Assembly: GCA_958510825.1 (NCBI GenBank)
Contig: OY294050.1
Span: forward strand, 3,635,340 to 3,699,339
DNA from: Brachypterus glaber
Lineage: Eukaryota > Arthropoda > Insecta > Coleoptera > Kateretidae
DNA: 64,000 bases
Reading direction: 5' to 3'
Below, one piece after another: positions 20,441-32,175 of the stretch; position 1 is the stretch's first letter; every line of letters begins with the position of its first letter. The translations under genes were made by a program, and so were the position numbers. Under the pieces are notes generated by a model, which was not told the DNA's origin, did not search any database, and saw only the letters and a program-made list of their open reading frames with translations.

Positions 20441-20560
20441 GAATTTACACCCAGACAGACAGACAGACGGACGCAAAAAAAAAATACCGATTTCGGTCTA
20501 AAACGTCGAGAAATCTGAAAAAAACGTGGTCAAAGATTTTGACTTTTCGGTGAAGATTTA
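20440..20560 (-). repeat. CAGACAGACAGACGG repeat fragment
   Basis: The tract is followed by ACCGATTTCGGTCTAAAACG and TCGAGAAATCTGAAAA. A similar order without an exact match is at 24000-24120 (AAAACGTCGAGAAAATGTG then TGTCTGTCTGTC). Confidence 0.6.
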
Positions 20561-20764
20561 AATACATCGGCACTCTTAGTAGCACTAAGTGCCAATGTAA
20601 TTGGCCTTTCAGTATTGTTTATAATACATTTTGCTACCAATCGAAGTCCTCAGTTTAGAAGAGATATGTATTTAAGTATAAGCTAGTAAAAGTTTACATA
20701 ATAGGTATGTCTTTAAGTGCATTTTACATATTATGTTTTTAAGTGCATTTTAATTAGGTTACTT

Positions 20765-20955
20765 TCAAATTTCCAGGTTTTGAATTCAGCTAGAAGCCCA
20801 AAATAGTGCTATTTTTAACTTATCAAGTCCTATACATTTCATTTATTATTTGCATTGCTATTTTTATCGTAAAACCCAATAATTCTTGGGCCAAGGGGTA
20901 AAAACAGTCTATAAAAAGGCCTTTAGTATACATAAGATCTAAAATTTTGATTAAT
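20765..20955 (+). repeat. Diverged family-J fragment
   Basis: Shares CATACATTTCATTTATT-like, AATAATTCTTGGGCCAA and AACAGTCTATAAAAAG words with 22990-23095. Confidence 0.55.
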
Positions 20956-22834
20956 TGATAATTTAGTAAATAACTTTTTAATTTAATTTATTATTCGGTA
21001 AGGTAAAAATAAGGCAAATGATAATTTTTATAGTGTGATTTACATATTCCAAATTTAAAGTTTATATCTCATTTCAATCGAAAGTTGCGGGGGGTGTACC
21101 ATTTAAAAGAGTAACCCTGCATACCCAAAGGAACCGGATAAGAACCTGCCGATTTAAAATACCCTAATTTGAATGTATGTTAAGACATAAAATTCAGCCG
21201 AGATTACCTTGTTGAAAATACTCAACAGCCCTTAGAAAATATGTAATTGTCTACTAAAAATAGATGGCGCACAAAGAAATATCTATCTAAAGCCCAGTTT
21301 TTAAATAAATAAGGTCTTGAGCATTTCGCGCGAATGACATTTTAATTAAAAACAATTTAACCTTAAAATTAAAAATATCTATTTGTGTGCTGGTTGTATT
21401 AAAACAAAAATTATGGATAGTAAAACATATTTAATCTTCTTTAAAAAAACATGCCCTATAAAGTTATATTCACAAAGGGGGATTAAACAGTAATTTCGTT
21501 AATAGAATGTGCCCATAAAACAATAAAAAAGGAAAAGGTTAGGTATTATTTTAAAATCCTATTGGTCGCAGTTAAAAAGTCTATATTTTCAATTCGTAAT
21601 GCCAGAGGATCGTTTTAATGGGCGTTCAGTTCGGCCTATACTTTTAAATATATGACTATGGATAATCGATTGGATTGGACCGTAAAAGGGAAGTTTTTCG
21701 TTAAATTTGGACCCTAATTAATTAATTAGATTTCCCCTATAATCTCGTTTAGCTGGAAAATCAAAAACAACATACTTTATATACATACTTTATATACATG
21801 TTTAATCATTAACCACTTCTACCATAAAATGGTGTATAAAAAAAAACAATATACTTTTGAGATAAATTACTCAATTACAGAGTTTTATACAGAGCGTCCT
21901 AAAAGTCACCCCCCGCCTTAACTTAACTTAAAAAACACATGTATCCAGAGAAAACTATTTGGCAAGTTATCCAATAAACTTTAAATAACTAAAAAAATAC
22001 TAGTATAGTTTTTTTTTTATTTTTTAATTATGTTTCTCTTCTTCTATTCATATAAAATGTAAGGTAACTAAATCAAAATTAAGTCATTTTTATAAAATCT
22101 AGACAGTAATGGTCACTATAGTAACGTTATAACTATAGTTTCTATTTTTGACATGAAAAACTGAAATATTTGGATTAAAAAAGGTGGAAAATGGCTTATA
22201 AAACAAGGTGAATCAAATTCGTAGAATCTACGAGGCAAATATCTAAATAAAATTAGGCAACTCTCCATACATAATTATCACACTAGGATGATATGAAAAT
22301 ATCAAACTAGTGTGATATAAGGCGTTTTCTAAAGAAGAAAAGAGCGTGCTAAATGTCATTTTCATAGAGGATCGTAGGAAAAATTATTTTTCGTACACGT
22401 TATGTAACATACTATTTTAATTAACCAAATTGTTATTTTTGGGTCCAACATAGCCCCATAATCCATACAGTTATTACTCGGACTTATTCATCTCACTAAC
22501 TGTGATTTATAAACTTTATTAGGGACGGTTTTGAACGAAACTGGCATGCCGGCGAGCAGAGCCCTCGTTATAGAATTATGCGATCTATTTACATAAAATA
22601 CATGGCGCACGTTTCGCGAATTATTACGTAAATACGCTAATGTTATTATGTCATAAACTTTTTATTTTCTCCCTATAGGCCGGGAAAATCATGTTAAATA
22701 CATTACCATATCGTTGATATACTTTTCGTACATATGTGACGTACACGGAGTACGCTATTCTCAATTTAAAGCAACATGTTTAATGCAAGAGAACTTTTAG
22801 TCGGAGAGCTGCTGACCATTTTTATTTTATTATT
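20956..22834. other. AT-rich stretch with minor repeats
   Basis: 21045-21120 shares ATTCCAAATTTAAAGTTTAT and ACCATTTAAAAGAGTAACCC with 57290-57365. A small hairpin with ATCACACTAG/CTAGTGTGAT arms lies at 22277-22316. No coding sequence is recognised. Confidence 0.5.
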
Positions 22835-23110
22835 TGCCCCCGGCTATATATTTTATTTATGTCTTAAAGTACATTCAAATTAAGCTATTTTTAAATTGCT
22901 AGACTCCGGATCCGGTTCCTTTGGGTGCTAGAAACTCCAAAAGCTATGGCAATGAGCTACCAAAGAATCTATTTTTAACTTGCGGAGTCACATACATTTC
23001 ATTTAATACATTCAGATTAAGTTATTTTCATAGTTATACACAATAATTCTGGGGCCAAAGGGTGAGAACAGTCTTTAAAAAGTGCCTTTAAAATATGTAA
23101 TACCTAATTT
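22835..23110 (+). repeat. Family-J repeat, longer copy
   Basis: Runs from TATATTTTATTTATGTC through TTCCTTTGGGTGCTAGAA to AATAATTCTGGGGCCAAAG. It lies 200 bp from an inverse copy at 23305-23470, so the two could form a large hairpin. Confidence 0.65.
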
Positions 23111-23304
23111 TTTAAAGAAATGAGAGTTTATGAAATGACATTTTGATTAAATGAAAATTATAGAGAGTTTTTAGTGTTGACGTATGTCAGATACAGTTTT
23201 TAAAGTCTTTTTTTAACCGTTAGCCTAGTGAATAATTGTCCAAAACTGTAAAAATAGACTAATCCAAATGTAATAAATGAATTTGTTTGACTCAGTAAGT
23301 TAAA

Positions 23305-23470
23305 AATATATTTTTCGGGGGCCCCATTTCACCACCTTTTCGGGGCTTCTAGCATCCAAAGGAACCCGATCTAGGACCTGGCGATTTGCAAGTAGCCTAA
23401 TTTGAATATACTTTAAGACATATATAAAATACAGCTGGGAGCAAATAATAAAACAAAAATGGTCACCAGC
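23305..23470 (-). repeat. Family-J repeat, inverse copy
   Basis: The minus strand contains CCTTTGGATGCTAGAAGCC, CCCGAAAAGGTGGTG and GGGGCCCCCGAAAAATATA. Confidence 0.7.
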
Positions 23471-26097
23471 TCCAGCTCCAACTATTTTCACTTACCAAAA
23501 TATTGCTTATTTCCTTAAAATTCGTACTTAAGTGAAGTAATGATTTTTCTGTGTGTTGAATAGAAACTAAATCTAAATAAAATTAGTGCATCATTATATT
23601 CCACTTTCCCGAATTTTTCCCGGACTTTCCCGGACTATTTTATTTTTCTCCCTATTAATCTTTTTAAAATTCATGAAAGCTGCACACTGACCGCTGCTGC
23701 TGTTTTTGTTTGCCAGTTTCCACTTTTACGAGATATTTTTTTTGTTAACATTAATTATGAATAATTTTTAACGTTTACTTTATCCGGATTTACATATTTT
23801 TAATGTTATTATCGGATAAAATACTTTTTCGAAAGGGGGACGTGGGCTCAACGATACACAAGTAATTTTAGCTCCTAAAAATAACCGCTTAGCTTCTCGA
23901 ATCGACCAGAACATCTGGACGAAAAACCATTGAAATTTTTACGGGTGGAAAAGCCCGTTATTAAAATCTACCGAAAATTTTTGGCTTGATAATGTCATAA
24001 AACGTCGAGAAAATGTGAAAAAAGTGGGTGTTAAAAAAATGTCTGTCTGTCTGTCTGTCTGTCGGTCTGTATCTAAACCTTATAACTTTTGAACGGAACG
24101 CCCGATTTCAAAAATTCTTTCACCAAATGATTCAGGACCTTTTCTGTTTGCGTCACATCAAATATGGTTAACATTAGCGTAGGGCAAGCGTGACAAAATG
24201 GACAAAAACTATAATTTTTAGCGATATCTCACTTATTATTTGTAGTAGGACAATTTTTTTGCATAAGGTTTAATTCCCTACAAAAACATATTCGATCATT
24301 TTTATAGTAGGACTATTAGTTTCCGAGATAGGGCATTTTAATAAATTTTGATATATTTTTACATTTTTAATTAGATGTCAAATTTTGACACTAGTAAAAT
24401 TTCATCATAGGTAAAATTAATTATTAATTAATTTTTCTTTTAATAAATTTCTGATAATGGTGCGGCCAGAAAACCAATTCGATAAAGCTACAAAGAAAAA
24501 AAAGCATTTCTAAGTTAGTGATTAAAGAAGACATCGCAGAAGAATTTGAGATAAGTATTCGTATTTAATTAGTTTCTTTATAATATAATATCTATAAGCA
24601 TGTAAAGTCTTATCGTTGCAGGCGATTTAGCCCAAAATGCGATACCCTTCTTTAACCAACCAACGGTGTAATAGAGCATTGGTCCTAATTAAAACCAAAA
24701 ATATTAATTATTAAGACATTAATTTAGAATAACACACTTTTATTTGGATTCCTCCACTTACCCTTATCGTCTAGAAATAGCCAAGACAATATCAACCCAT
24801 TTCTTGTCGAAAATCAAGAATCTCGACAAAATAGACGAGAAATTCAATTTCTGGACTCTCGTGAAAGCCTTATATTATATTATTATATTATTATACAGGC
24901 AAATTTTTTATTTGACTATCACTCTATAAACTTCGGTAAAAAAAAAATGTCAAAAATTAAAAAAAAAACCTTTAAAAAATATAAAAAAATAATAAAACGT
25001 AAAAACGTTTAAAGCACAAAAGTTGTGATGTATGTAATAAAAACAGCGTTTAAATTAATATTTAAACATTTTATCTACATAAAATTAAGCAAAAACAAAC
25101 CAAAAAAATCCTTTTTGCATGTTTTAACCTCAACATAGACAACAAAATTAAATTTTGTATTCCAACGTTTTATATTTCGTATTTGCCAGAAATTAAATTA
25201 AAATTTATTTAAATTACTTTATTTTCATATAGACTAGATGTAGGGATTATATCCCAGTAACATACTTTTCAAACAAGGTCAAAGCCAACATAATATTGTA
25301 TAGAAAACCTGGAGAGGACAAACGTCAAAAAAAATACTTTTTCTACGACTGGTTTAGAATGCAGGCAAGTACACACAGTTTTCAACATACATACACACAA
25401 TGGATCCATTCTAGATACGGTATCAAGTTTTAGAATGAGCTCATACCATTCCTTATCTTTAAAAGGAAAGAAAACAAAATTAGCAAAAATATATACTGGG
25501 TGTTTCACGGTAGACAGATCAGACGATTTCTGGCGTTATCAACAAAGATATCAAAATGCAATTTTTACCAATTAATATAGACTTAATTATCTTTAATTGA
25601 CTCCAAGCGAAAGTTGTCTACTCTTTTTTCTTTTTGAACATTTAAAAAAAAATTGAAAAATCTACCAGCAGATATTTTAAAAGCGTGCCTGGTTTTTAAA
25701 TTCTGGCTTAGTTTAACACTTTTTAGTTAAAATGTTTTAGGTTTTTTCATGCTTACATGATGTACGAGTATAAATAAATGACATTACTTGACTACACACT
25801 GAAGTGTATGTAGGACAGTCCTACACAGTATTATAAATGAAAATTTATGATCTTCATTGCATGAATTCCAATGTAACTTTTTTATGAGCATAATTTAACT
25901 CTAAAGTAGATGATATAATTTTTTTAAGTAAGGTTATGTCGTTTATGTACATTTTAGCCATTAATTTAAATTTCCCGGTTGATTTATAATCAAAATGGCG
26001 GATCGTAAATTTGTATATGACCTTGAGATGACAGCTCATATATGTTCTTTGTCTCATTCAAGTACTGGGCGATGAACCGTCAGCATCGTGCTAAGCC
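23471..26097. other. Long AT-rich stretch, no gene recognised
   Basis: It contains the TGTCTGTCTGTCTG repeat fragment at 24000-24120. Weak purine and A tracts occur at 24940-25010. Nothing is recognisably coding. Confidence 0.45.
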
Positions 26098-26163
26098 ATC
26101 TTTTATGATGTGCCTCGTGTATTTTTGTTTTGTCATCTTTTATGATGTGCCTCGAGTATTTTT
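26098..26163 (+). repeat. Two-copy direct repeat, period 37
   Basis: CATCTTTTATGATGTGCCTC occurs at 26098 and again at 26135, each followed by G(T/A)GTATTTTT. Confidence 0.8.
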
Positions 26164-26892
26164 ATGTTAATGTTTTATGTACAAGTAAAAGTGAACCATA
26201 TATATGGTTATTAATCGTGCGAACTGTTGAATTTTAAGTGAATAATAATGGACGTTTGAAGATAATTTTTTGTGTGTTTTTAATGATAACTTTTTATATT
26301 AGCGTGGAAATTACTACAGTAGTAATTTATCAGTGATAGTGCGTAAGTCAGGATACATATCCGATTAGTACTTGCGCACTGGAAACCTCATGATTATATA
26401 GAGAAACCCTGGTTAATTATTCGGAAGAAAAAGACCAAATAAATAGAGAGATGTTATTTGTCTATGCGAAATATAGATAATAAACACTGCAGTGCAGTGC
26501 AGTGTGACAGTGCACTGTCTGGTTTTACGTCGGTTTTTCATGGGGACAATGTGCTCGGGGTTGCATCGGTGTATAGAAATTGCATATCTAAGGGGTACGT
26601 ACTGAGAATATTATTACCTTAATTGCTGCATCAAACACTATCACGCCGCTTTATCATAGGCAGCTTTGACATGTGGAATCTCATCAGCGCTGGAATTTAC
26701 ATTAATGCATTTACATTTCCGTTACCGTTTGGTTATCCATTTAATTTAATTACGACGCGTGGCGACGCTACGAACTTAATCCGAATGTGTGGACAAAAAA
26801 TTTACATGCCAAAAATGGTATATTATTAAAATTAAGTAATTATTAAAAAAACCAGTAGGTACTTTACAGAAAAAAAAATAATTTAGCTGCAG
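26164..26892. other. Spacer with a CAGTGCA palindrome; possible but unproven exon
   Basis: 26488-26521 reads CTGCAGTGCAGTGCAGTGTG then ACAGTGCACTGTC, an imperfect palindrome. 26623-26829 (+) has a 68-codon frame and locally higher GC, but I recognise no domain. Confidence 0.35.
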
Positions 26893-26972
26893 TGTTGTTA
26901 AATATCCCAAATTTGTATGCGTCAACCTTGATTGTTGTTAAATATCCCAAATTTGTATGCGTCAACCTTGAT
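26893..26972 (+). repeat. Exact 40-bp tandem duplication
   Basis: TGTTGTTAAATATCCCAAAT and the following 20 bases are repeated without change at 26933. The identity points to a recent duplication. Confidence 0.9.
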
Positions 26973-27414
26973 TAATAAATTCAAGTTTACTTTCGTTTTC
27001 TTAGATTATACTTTGACGTTTGTAATTAGTTAGGATTTGTTTATATAGATTGTTATCTGATCAAAATTAAAACGATTTATAATGTGGTAAAGTGGATAAA
27101 ATATACAGATTCAAAAAAAATTTACTATTGCATAGAAATGCCAATAAAAAAGTTAAGATCTTAAGAGGGTCATTAAAAAAACACCCTGTATACAGCTCTA
27201 AAGTGTATAATAATTTCATAAAAAGCAATCCTTTTTGTGCTCCTAAACTCGGAGTTTTAAACTCCACGGGATTATTTTATAATATCTGCAGTATCATCAA
27301 TCACTTGACAAATTTATTTCTCCCACATAAAATATGTTTTTTCGTCCTTGTTTCAAATACTCATATTCTATTTCTATTAAAATGTACTTTAGACATATTC
27401 AAACGAGGTGGCGG

Positions 27415-27775
27415 AAATATAAGAAAGAAGGAGAAGAAGGAAAAGAAGAGGAAGAAGAAGGAGGCAAAAAACGAGGAGAATAAATAAAGAAAAGAAAGAG
27501 GAAGAAGAAGAAGAACAAGCAACGACAGAAGAAGTATGAGAAGGAGGAGGAGGAGAATAAGAAGAATAAGAAGAATAAGAAGAAAAAGAAGAAGAAGAAG
27601 AAAAAGGAGAAGAAGGGGAATGAGAAAAAAGAGACGAAGAAAAAAGATAAGATGGAGAATAAGAAGAGGAAAAGAAGAAGAAGAAGAAGAAAAGAAGAAG
27701 TAGGGAAGAAGAAGAAAAAAGGAGAAAAATAAGATAAAGAATAAAGAGAAAAAAATAAAAAGAAAAAGAATGAAT
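27415..27775 (+). repeat. 360-bp purine-only tract
   Basis: An almost uninterrupted run of A and G, mostly GAAGAAGAA, GAGGAG and AAGAATAAG words. The Lys/Glu-rich end of a plus-strand frame is caused by it. Such tracts can form triplex structures. Confidence 0.85.
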
Positions 27776-27894
27776 TGATTATGATGAACTTATGTGGAAA
27801 TTTTGATAAAGCACTCTTCTTAATTTATTTTAGATTATTTCAGTTGAGAAATATAATTTTAATATTTCTACATTGACAACAAAGAAACATAATA

Positions 27895-28324
27895 AAAATT
27901 TTATCATTTTAAAAACCGCAATTTAAAACCTACTCCAGTTATCGCTTATAAATATTTAGTCCAGTCAAATAATAAATGTAAATTGCAATAAATGTCACAG
28001 GCTAATATTTTAAAGGGTGGTAGTGGATGGTAACAGAACAAAATTTTATCATTAAAACCGCAATTTAAAACCTACTCCAGTTATCGCTTATAAATATTTA
28101 GTCCAGTCAAATAATAAATGTAAATTGCAATAAATGTCACAGGCTAATATTTTAAAGGGTGGTAGTGGATGGTAACAGAACAAAATTTTATCATTAAAAC
28201 CGCAATTTAAAACCTACTCCAGTTATCGCTTATAAATATTTAGTCCAGTCAAATAATAAATGTAAATTGCAATAAATGTACACAGGCTAATATTTTAAAG
28301 GGTGGTAGTGGATGGTAACAGAAC
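27895..28324 (+). repeat. Three tandem ~143-bp units in one arm of an inverted repeat
   Basis: Units start at 27895, 28040 and 28182. Each runs from AAAATTTTATCATT through TTATCGCTTATAAATATTT to GTGGATGGTAACAGAAC. Units 2 and 3 differ by about one base. The third continues into the left arm of the palindromic element described for 28240-28860. Confidence 0.85.
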
Positions 28325-28860
28325 ACTCCTGTTAGTTCTTCACCGGGTGATTTGCTTAATCTTACAATAAAAATGCATATACCAATTTTTTTAAGGTCCA
28401 AATTTCCAAAAAAAAATTTCATTATATTCAAAAATAATGTTGGAGTTAAAATTGTATTTATCGATTTTTCATCTAAATTATTCATCGGAGGATAAAATTG
28501 TTTATTAGCAAAATTGTAGCTCTTGAAATTCTCTATAAGTTTTATATATTATAAATTTTCATAGGTATTTTGGTACTGTTACAGAGGGTGCAACTCGCCT
28601 TCTGTAACCGTACCAAAATACTTTTATTAAACAAAAATTGAATGAAATTTCCTCCTTAACAAAATTGGTTATGCATTTTTATCGTAAGATGGATATTCAC
28701 CAAGATAACCGCACTCGCTCTTAAAATTCAAGATAGCGGACACCCCTTAAGCAAATCATCCGGTGAAAAACTAACAGAAGCGTTCTGTAACCATCCACTA
28801 CCACACTTTAAAATATCAGCCAGTGTGCATTTTTTGCAATTTTAAGATAGGAATTCCTCC
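28240..28860. mobile_element. Foldback element with TTTTGGTACTGTTACAGA centre
   Basis: Inverted pairs, from the inside: ATTTTGGTACTGTTACAGA and CTGTAACCGTACCAAAAT around 28567-28622; CACCGGGTGATTTGCTTAA and its inverse at 28756; GTGGATGGTAACAGAAC and its inverse at 28785-28802; GCTAATATTTTAAAG and its inverse near 28810. The element with its triplicated left arm spans 27895-28860. Non-coding. Confidence 0.7.
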
Positions 28861-28891
28861 TTATTTATTTATTTATTTATTTATTTAATTA

Positions 28892-28946
28892 ATTATGGAG
28901 AGCCCCAAATAAGCTTTTGGCTTGTGCTAGGGGCTCTCCATTAATT
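28892..28946. repeat. Short hairpin TGGAGAGCCCC/GGGGCTCTCCA
   Basis: 11-bp perfect arms surround a 21-nt loop that holds a second small pair (AAGC/GCTT). It directly follows an (ATTT)n tract at 28862-28885. Confidence 0.65.
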
Positions 28947-29510
28947 TTGCTACAAATATTCCAAATCCTGTGCGTAAACAATAATTTTTTTTTTCAAAAT
29001 CAACATAACGCCCATTCTCCATTTCTATATCTAGCTTCTTTTTTATATCTTACTCTGTCAATCCATTTTCCAAAATTTTGATAATATTAACAGTAAATTT
29101 TTTATTTTTTAATTAGTTAAAAAAATATAGACATTGACATTTTTTGAAAGATAAAAATTATTATTATTATTTGACTGGACTATTTCTATTGTGGTAAGAA
29201 AATTTATTTTTAATTGGATGACAGATACTTAAAAGACTTTTTTTCAAAGTTTATATATAAATTAAAATATTGAAACATTTACTAAATAAAATAATTGCTA
29301 AAATAATTACTTTACTAATTCAAAGCATAAAAAGTTATTCATTCAATATTTGATATCACTCAAAATCATTAAAAATAAATATATTTAATTTATTTTTAGA
29401 TTAAATACATAAAATATAGAAATTTTAATACATAAAATTTATAATATTAATTTACTAATTTATAATTTTTTATCATTATGATTAAAATCGAGATTAAAAT
29501 GGATTAGTTG
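28947..29510. other. AT-rich stretch, nothing recognised
   Basis: No repeats or coding sequence seen. Confidence 0.4.
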
Positions 29511-29512
29511 TA

Positions 29513-29745
29513 CACTGAACCAAAATTTTACGTGATATCAATAAACATTACATTGATTTTACACCGATGTTCGTTTTCAATTGTGACAATGAAAATGTTA
29601 TTATATCAATGCTTAAAATTGGTTGTCTAAATGTAAAATGTATAATAAAATTCGTTAATATAATGAATATATACATCAAGGCAAGGAATTTTAAGCATCA
29701 ATACAATAACAGTGTTTATCGGTGCAATTTTTTTTTCAGTTTATA
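29513..29745. mobile_element. Element with ACACTGAA ends
   Basis: ACACTGAACCAAAATTTTAC with ATCAATAAACATTAC on the left is answered on the right by the inverse of AACTGAAAAAAAAATTGCAC with CGATAAACACTG. The ends resemble the ACAC(A/G)GAAAAA ends of families A and B. Only one copy is seen. Confidence 0.5.
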
Positions 29746-29753
29746 GTAAAGTA

Positions 29754-29920
29754 CAGGTCGAATTTCGTTGCTAACCTCAAACCGCAAAAAAGTTCCATAA
29801 CACGTTTTTAGCGCACTAATACGCCGCAAGCGGCTCGTTTTCTAAACTTGTAGTCGTGCACTAAAAACGGGTGTTATGAAACTTTTTTGAGGTTTGAGGT
29901 TAGCAACGAAATGCGACCTG
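29754..29920. mobile_element. 167-bp palindromic MITE (CAGGTCG ends)
   Basis: Arms start CAGGTCGAATTTCGTTGC and CAGGTCGCATTTCGTTGC and continue through TAACCTCAAACC, AAAAAGTT and CATAACAC. The centre CGCCGCAAGCGGCTCG with GTTTTCTAAACTTG is shared with 37215-37245, 53510-53545 and 54230-54265, where the outer arms differ. Confidence 0.8.
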
Positions 29921-29929
29921 ACCAAGTCA

Positions 29930-30012
29930 AACCAACCCCAGATTCGGATTCAGCGACCCCAAAAACGTATAGAAACGTTGGTCTCGTCTGGGGATCAGAT
30001 CTTTTTGTGTGT
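29930..30012 (-). repeat. Solo end of the GTGTGCCGGTG palindrome family
   Basis: AGATTCGGATTCAGCGACCCC and TTTTTGTGTGTGTC match the right end of the 60283-61125 element (GATTCAGCGGACC; TTTTTTTGTGTGCC). Only this end is present. Confidence 0.5.
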
Positions 30013-31135
30013 GTCATATAAGCAAAAAACAAAAAACAAAAAATATAATAATGCTTAATTTTTTATGTTATTTGTAAATTTTAAGTTAAACCACAGGTTA
30101 GGTTTTAATATTCCTTGAAAAATACAGGAAGTGCTTGTAAAAATAGGTCGAATGTAATATTAAAAAACGCAGAACAACTGTAAAAAAAATCTGTAAAAAC
30201 ACGACGGTAATACAGTCAAACGCTTTAAATTTACTTTAAAAATTAAGGTATTTTTACAATCGCTATTTAAAAATACAGTTAGGCTTTAAATTTACTATAA
30301 CAATTACTGGCAATAAATCGCCTACAATAATCGCTGGACATGTTTTTAGAGTGTATGTTTCATATTATTTTATTGACTTTTCAAGAATAAAATTTATAGC
30401 AAAATTATACAGGGATCCAAAAAGGTATTTTGCTTATACAAATACATATTGTTGGGACAAATTAACCCAATTACTTTTAACAATAGGGTCATATACTAAA
30501 CAAATTTAACAAAACATATTTTAACATTATTTATAAAAGACCCTGTACGAAATAAAAGGTTTTTAGTCTATAGACACATTAAATAAGGCAAATAAGGGAA
30601 AATGTGACATATTTTCTAATTTAAAGATTTAACCCTAAGTTCTGAGGGTACAATAAAATAAATTTTGTAACCACATAATAAGCATTAAACTTATAAAAAA
30701 TATGCATAAAACTTATGACGTATAATACCGGGTGTCACAAAAAGTATTGCCTACAATTTATCTCTGTAACTATAAAAGATAACATTTTGAAATTTACAGA
30801 GCTTGGATGAACCGTAAATACCCCAATTTTTGCATGGTCATTATAAAAAATATCACTTCCGGTCTAAGCTGAAGTGATACCAACTTTAGATTTGTAAATG
30901 AAAGCCTCCTATATTTGCTTATATTTTTAGACTCGTCTTTAAATTCTCTTTTCATTGATATATCACTAGTCGATATTTGCATTAAAGATGGCGCCATAGA
31001 ATCCATTTTTCATAAAAACAACATGGCGGTCTTAGGACGTCCATATTGGAATATTTCTAAAACTTGACTTTACAAATACACCAATTTGAGTATGTTTATA
31101 ATGTAGTCCGTGTTGTTTGTTTTTATTTTTTTACT
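30013..31135. other. AT-rich stretch, nothing firmly recognised
   Basis: 30728-30790 contains ACCGGGTGTCAC, reminiscent of arthropod repeat ends. A short minus frame at 30794-31006 has no recognisable domain. Confidence 0.4.
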
Positions 31136-31139
31136 ATTT

Positions 31140-31186
31140 TAGCCTGAAGATGACCCTAAATTCAAGGGTAGAAACAATTGTAGCTA
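31140..31186 (+). ncRNA. Hammerhead-like motif (weaker)
   Basis: Stem I UAGC (31140-31143) pairs with GCUA (31183-31186). CUGAAGA is at 31144-31150. Stem II is ACCCU, a 7-nt loop, AGGGU. GAAA is at 31171-31174. Stem III is CAAUUG, self-complementary with no loop. A GUA triplet ends at 31182. Two extra bases (UG) lie between CUGAAGA and stem II, which departs from the consensus, so a decayed or merely similar motif is possible. Confidence 0.4.
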
Positions 31187-31189
31187 TTT

Positions 31190-31984
31190 TTTATAAATAA
31201 AATGCTTCAATAAAAAACTTTGGAGTAGACATAATAATTTTTTAATTTTAATTCCTTTTGGTTAAACATTTTTTTTGATATAATCAGCAGTTACTAAAAT
31301 ATTAAGGACTGTCACTATAAAAGGACCACCCTATATAAACTCTGTGATATGTAAGTACCTCAAGAAAATAAGTGAATTAGGTCGAGCCTACTATATATAA
31401 ATAGCTCTTGTAGTAAACCCGCAGGACCAAAGTCCTGCAGGTCCAGCGCCATGAATCCCAATTAGTTGCTAGATAAAACATCTGGTCGTCCTTTTGTAGT
31501 CCTGCAAAAGTCCTTCCTGCTCTTACCTGCAATCCTAACGAGACCCGACTAATTCCATTTATTGAAAAGTTTTATTTTAAACAAGGGAGAATAAATAACA
31601 TTAAATTTCGACAAAATAAAATAGGATAAATAAACTGAAAAGTGTTCGGTTTCACCGCACTTGTTTATAACAGCATGCATTTTAATTATTAAAGAGAACC
31701 TTACCCAAATTGTAAATTTTAAGGCGCCTTCGACAAAACTGCAAAAAAATCACATGATGTGATTTTTCTGGGGAAAACCAGTAATGAGATATTTTTTTGT
31801 TTGTAGTTTGCCATTATAAATGGCCCATTAACCTGTACAGGGTGATTCTGAAATAGTTTACAAAATTTTAAGGAGCGATTCTAGGTCTAAAAATATGAAA
31901 AATATTAATCTTTAATTAAAAATACATAAAAAAGGTACTTCCTTTCTTCATTTGTTTTTGTAGAAATATTAACTATTCTATTAG
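31190..31984. other. Spacer with a dispersed repeat
   Basis: 31835-31910 (CTGTACAGGGTGATTCTG; GATTCTAGGTCTAAAAATA) is a copy of the repeat at 2805-2880 and 36720-36790. No coding sequence is seen. Confidence 0.45.
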
Positions 31985-32175
31985 ATCGTAGAAAAAATTG
32001 ATTTTTAGGGTGCCTCATTTCGCCACCTTTTTGGATCTTCTAGCACCCAAAGGAACGGGTTTCAGAACTTGACCATTTGGAAAAAGCCTAATTTGAATAT
32101 ACTTTAAGACATATAAAATACAGTCAGAAGAAAATAATCAAATGAAAATGGTCACCAGCTCTTAGACTATTTGCT
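31985..32175 (-). repeat. Family-J repeat, inverse copy
   Basis: Contains, on the + strand, TTTCGCCACCTTTTTGGATC, TTCTAGCACCCAAAGGAAC and TTTGAATATACTTTAAGAC. Confidence 0.7.

Noticed and set aside
26623..26829. 68-codon frame in a GC-richer patch, considered as a host exon
   Set aside because: No recognisable protein and no clear donor or acceptor; kept only as a remark in the region entry.
27092..27487. 131-codon plus-strand frame
   Set aside because: Its C-terminal third is the purine tract and the rest has no recognisable domain; no splice or start context supports it.
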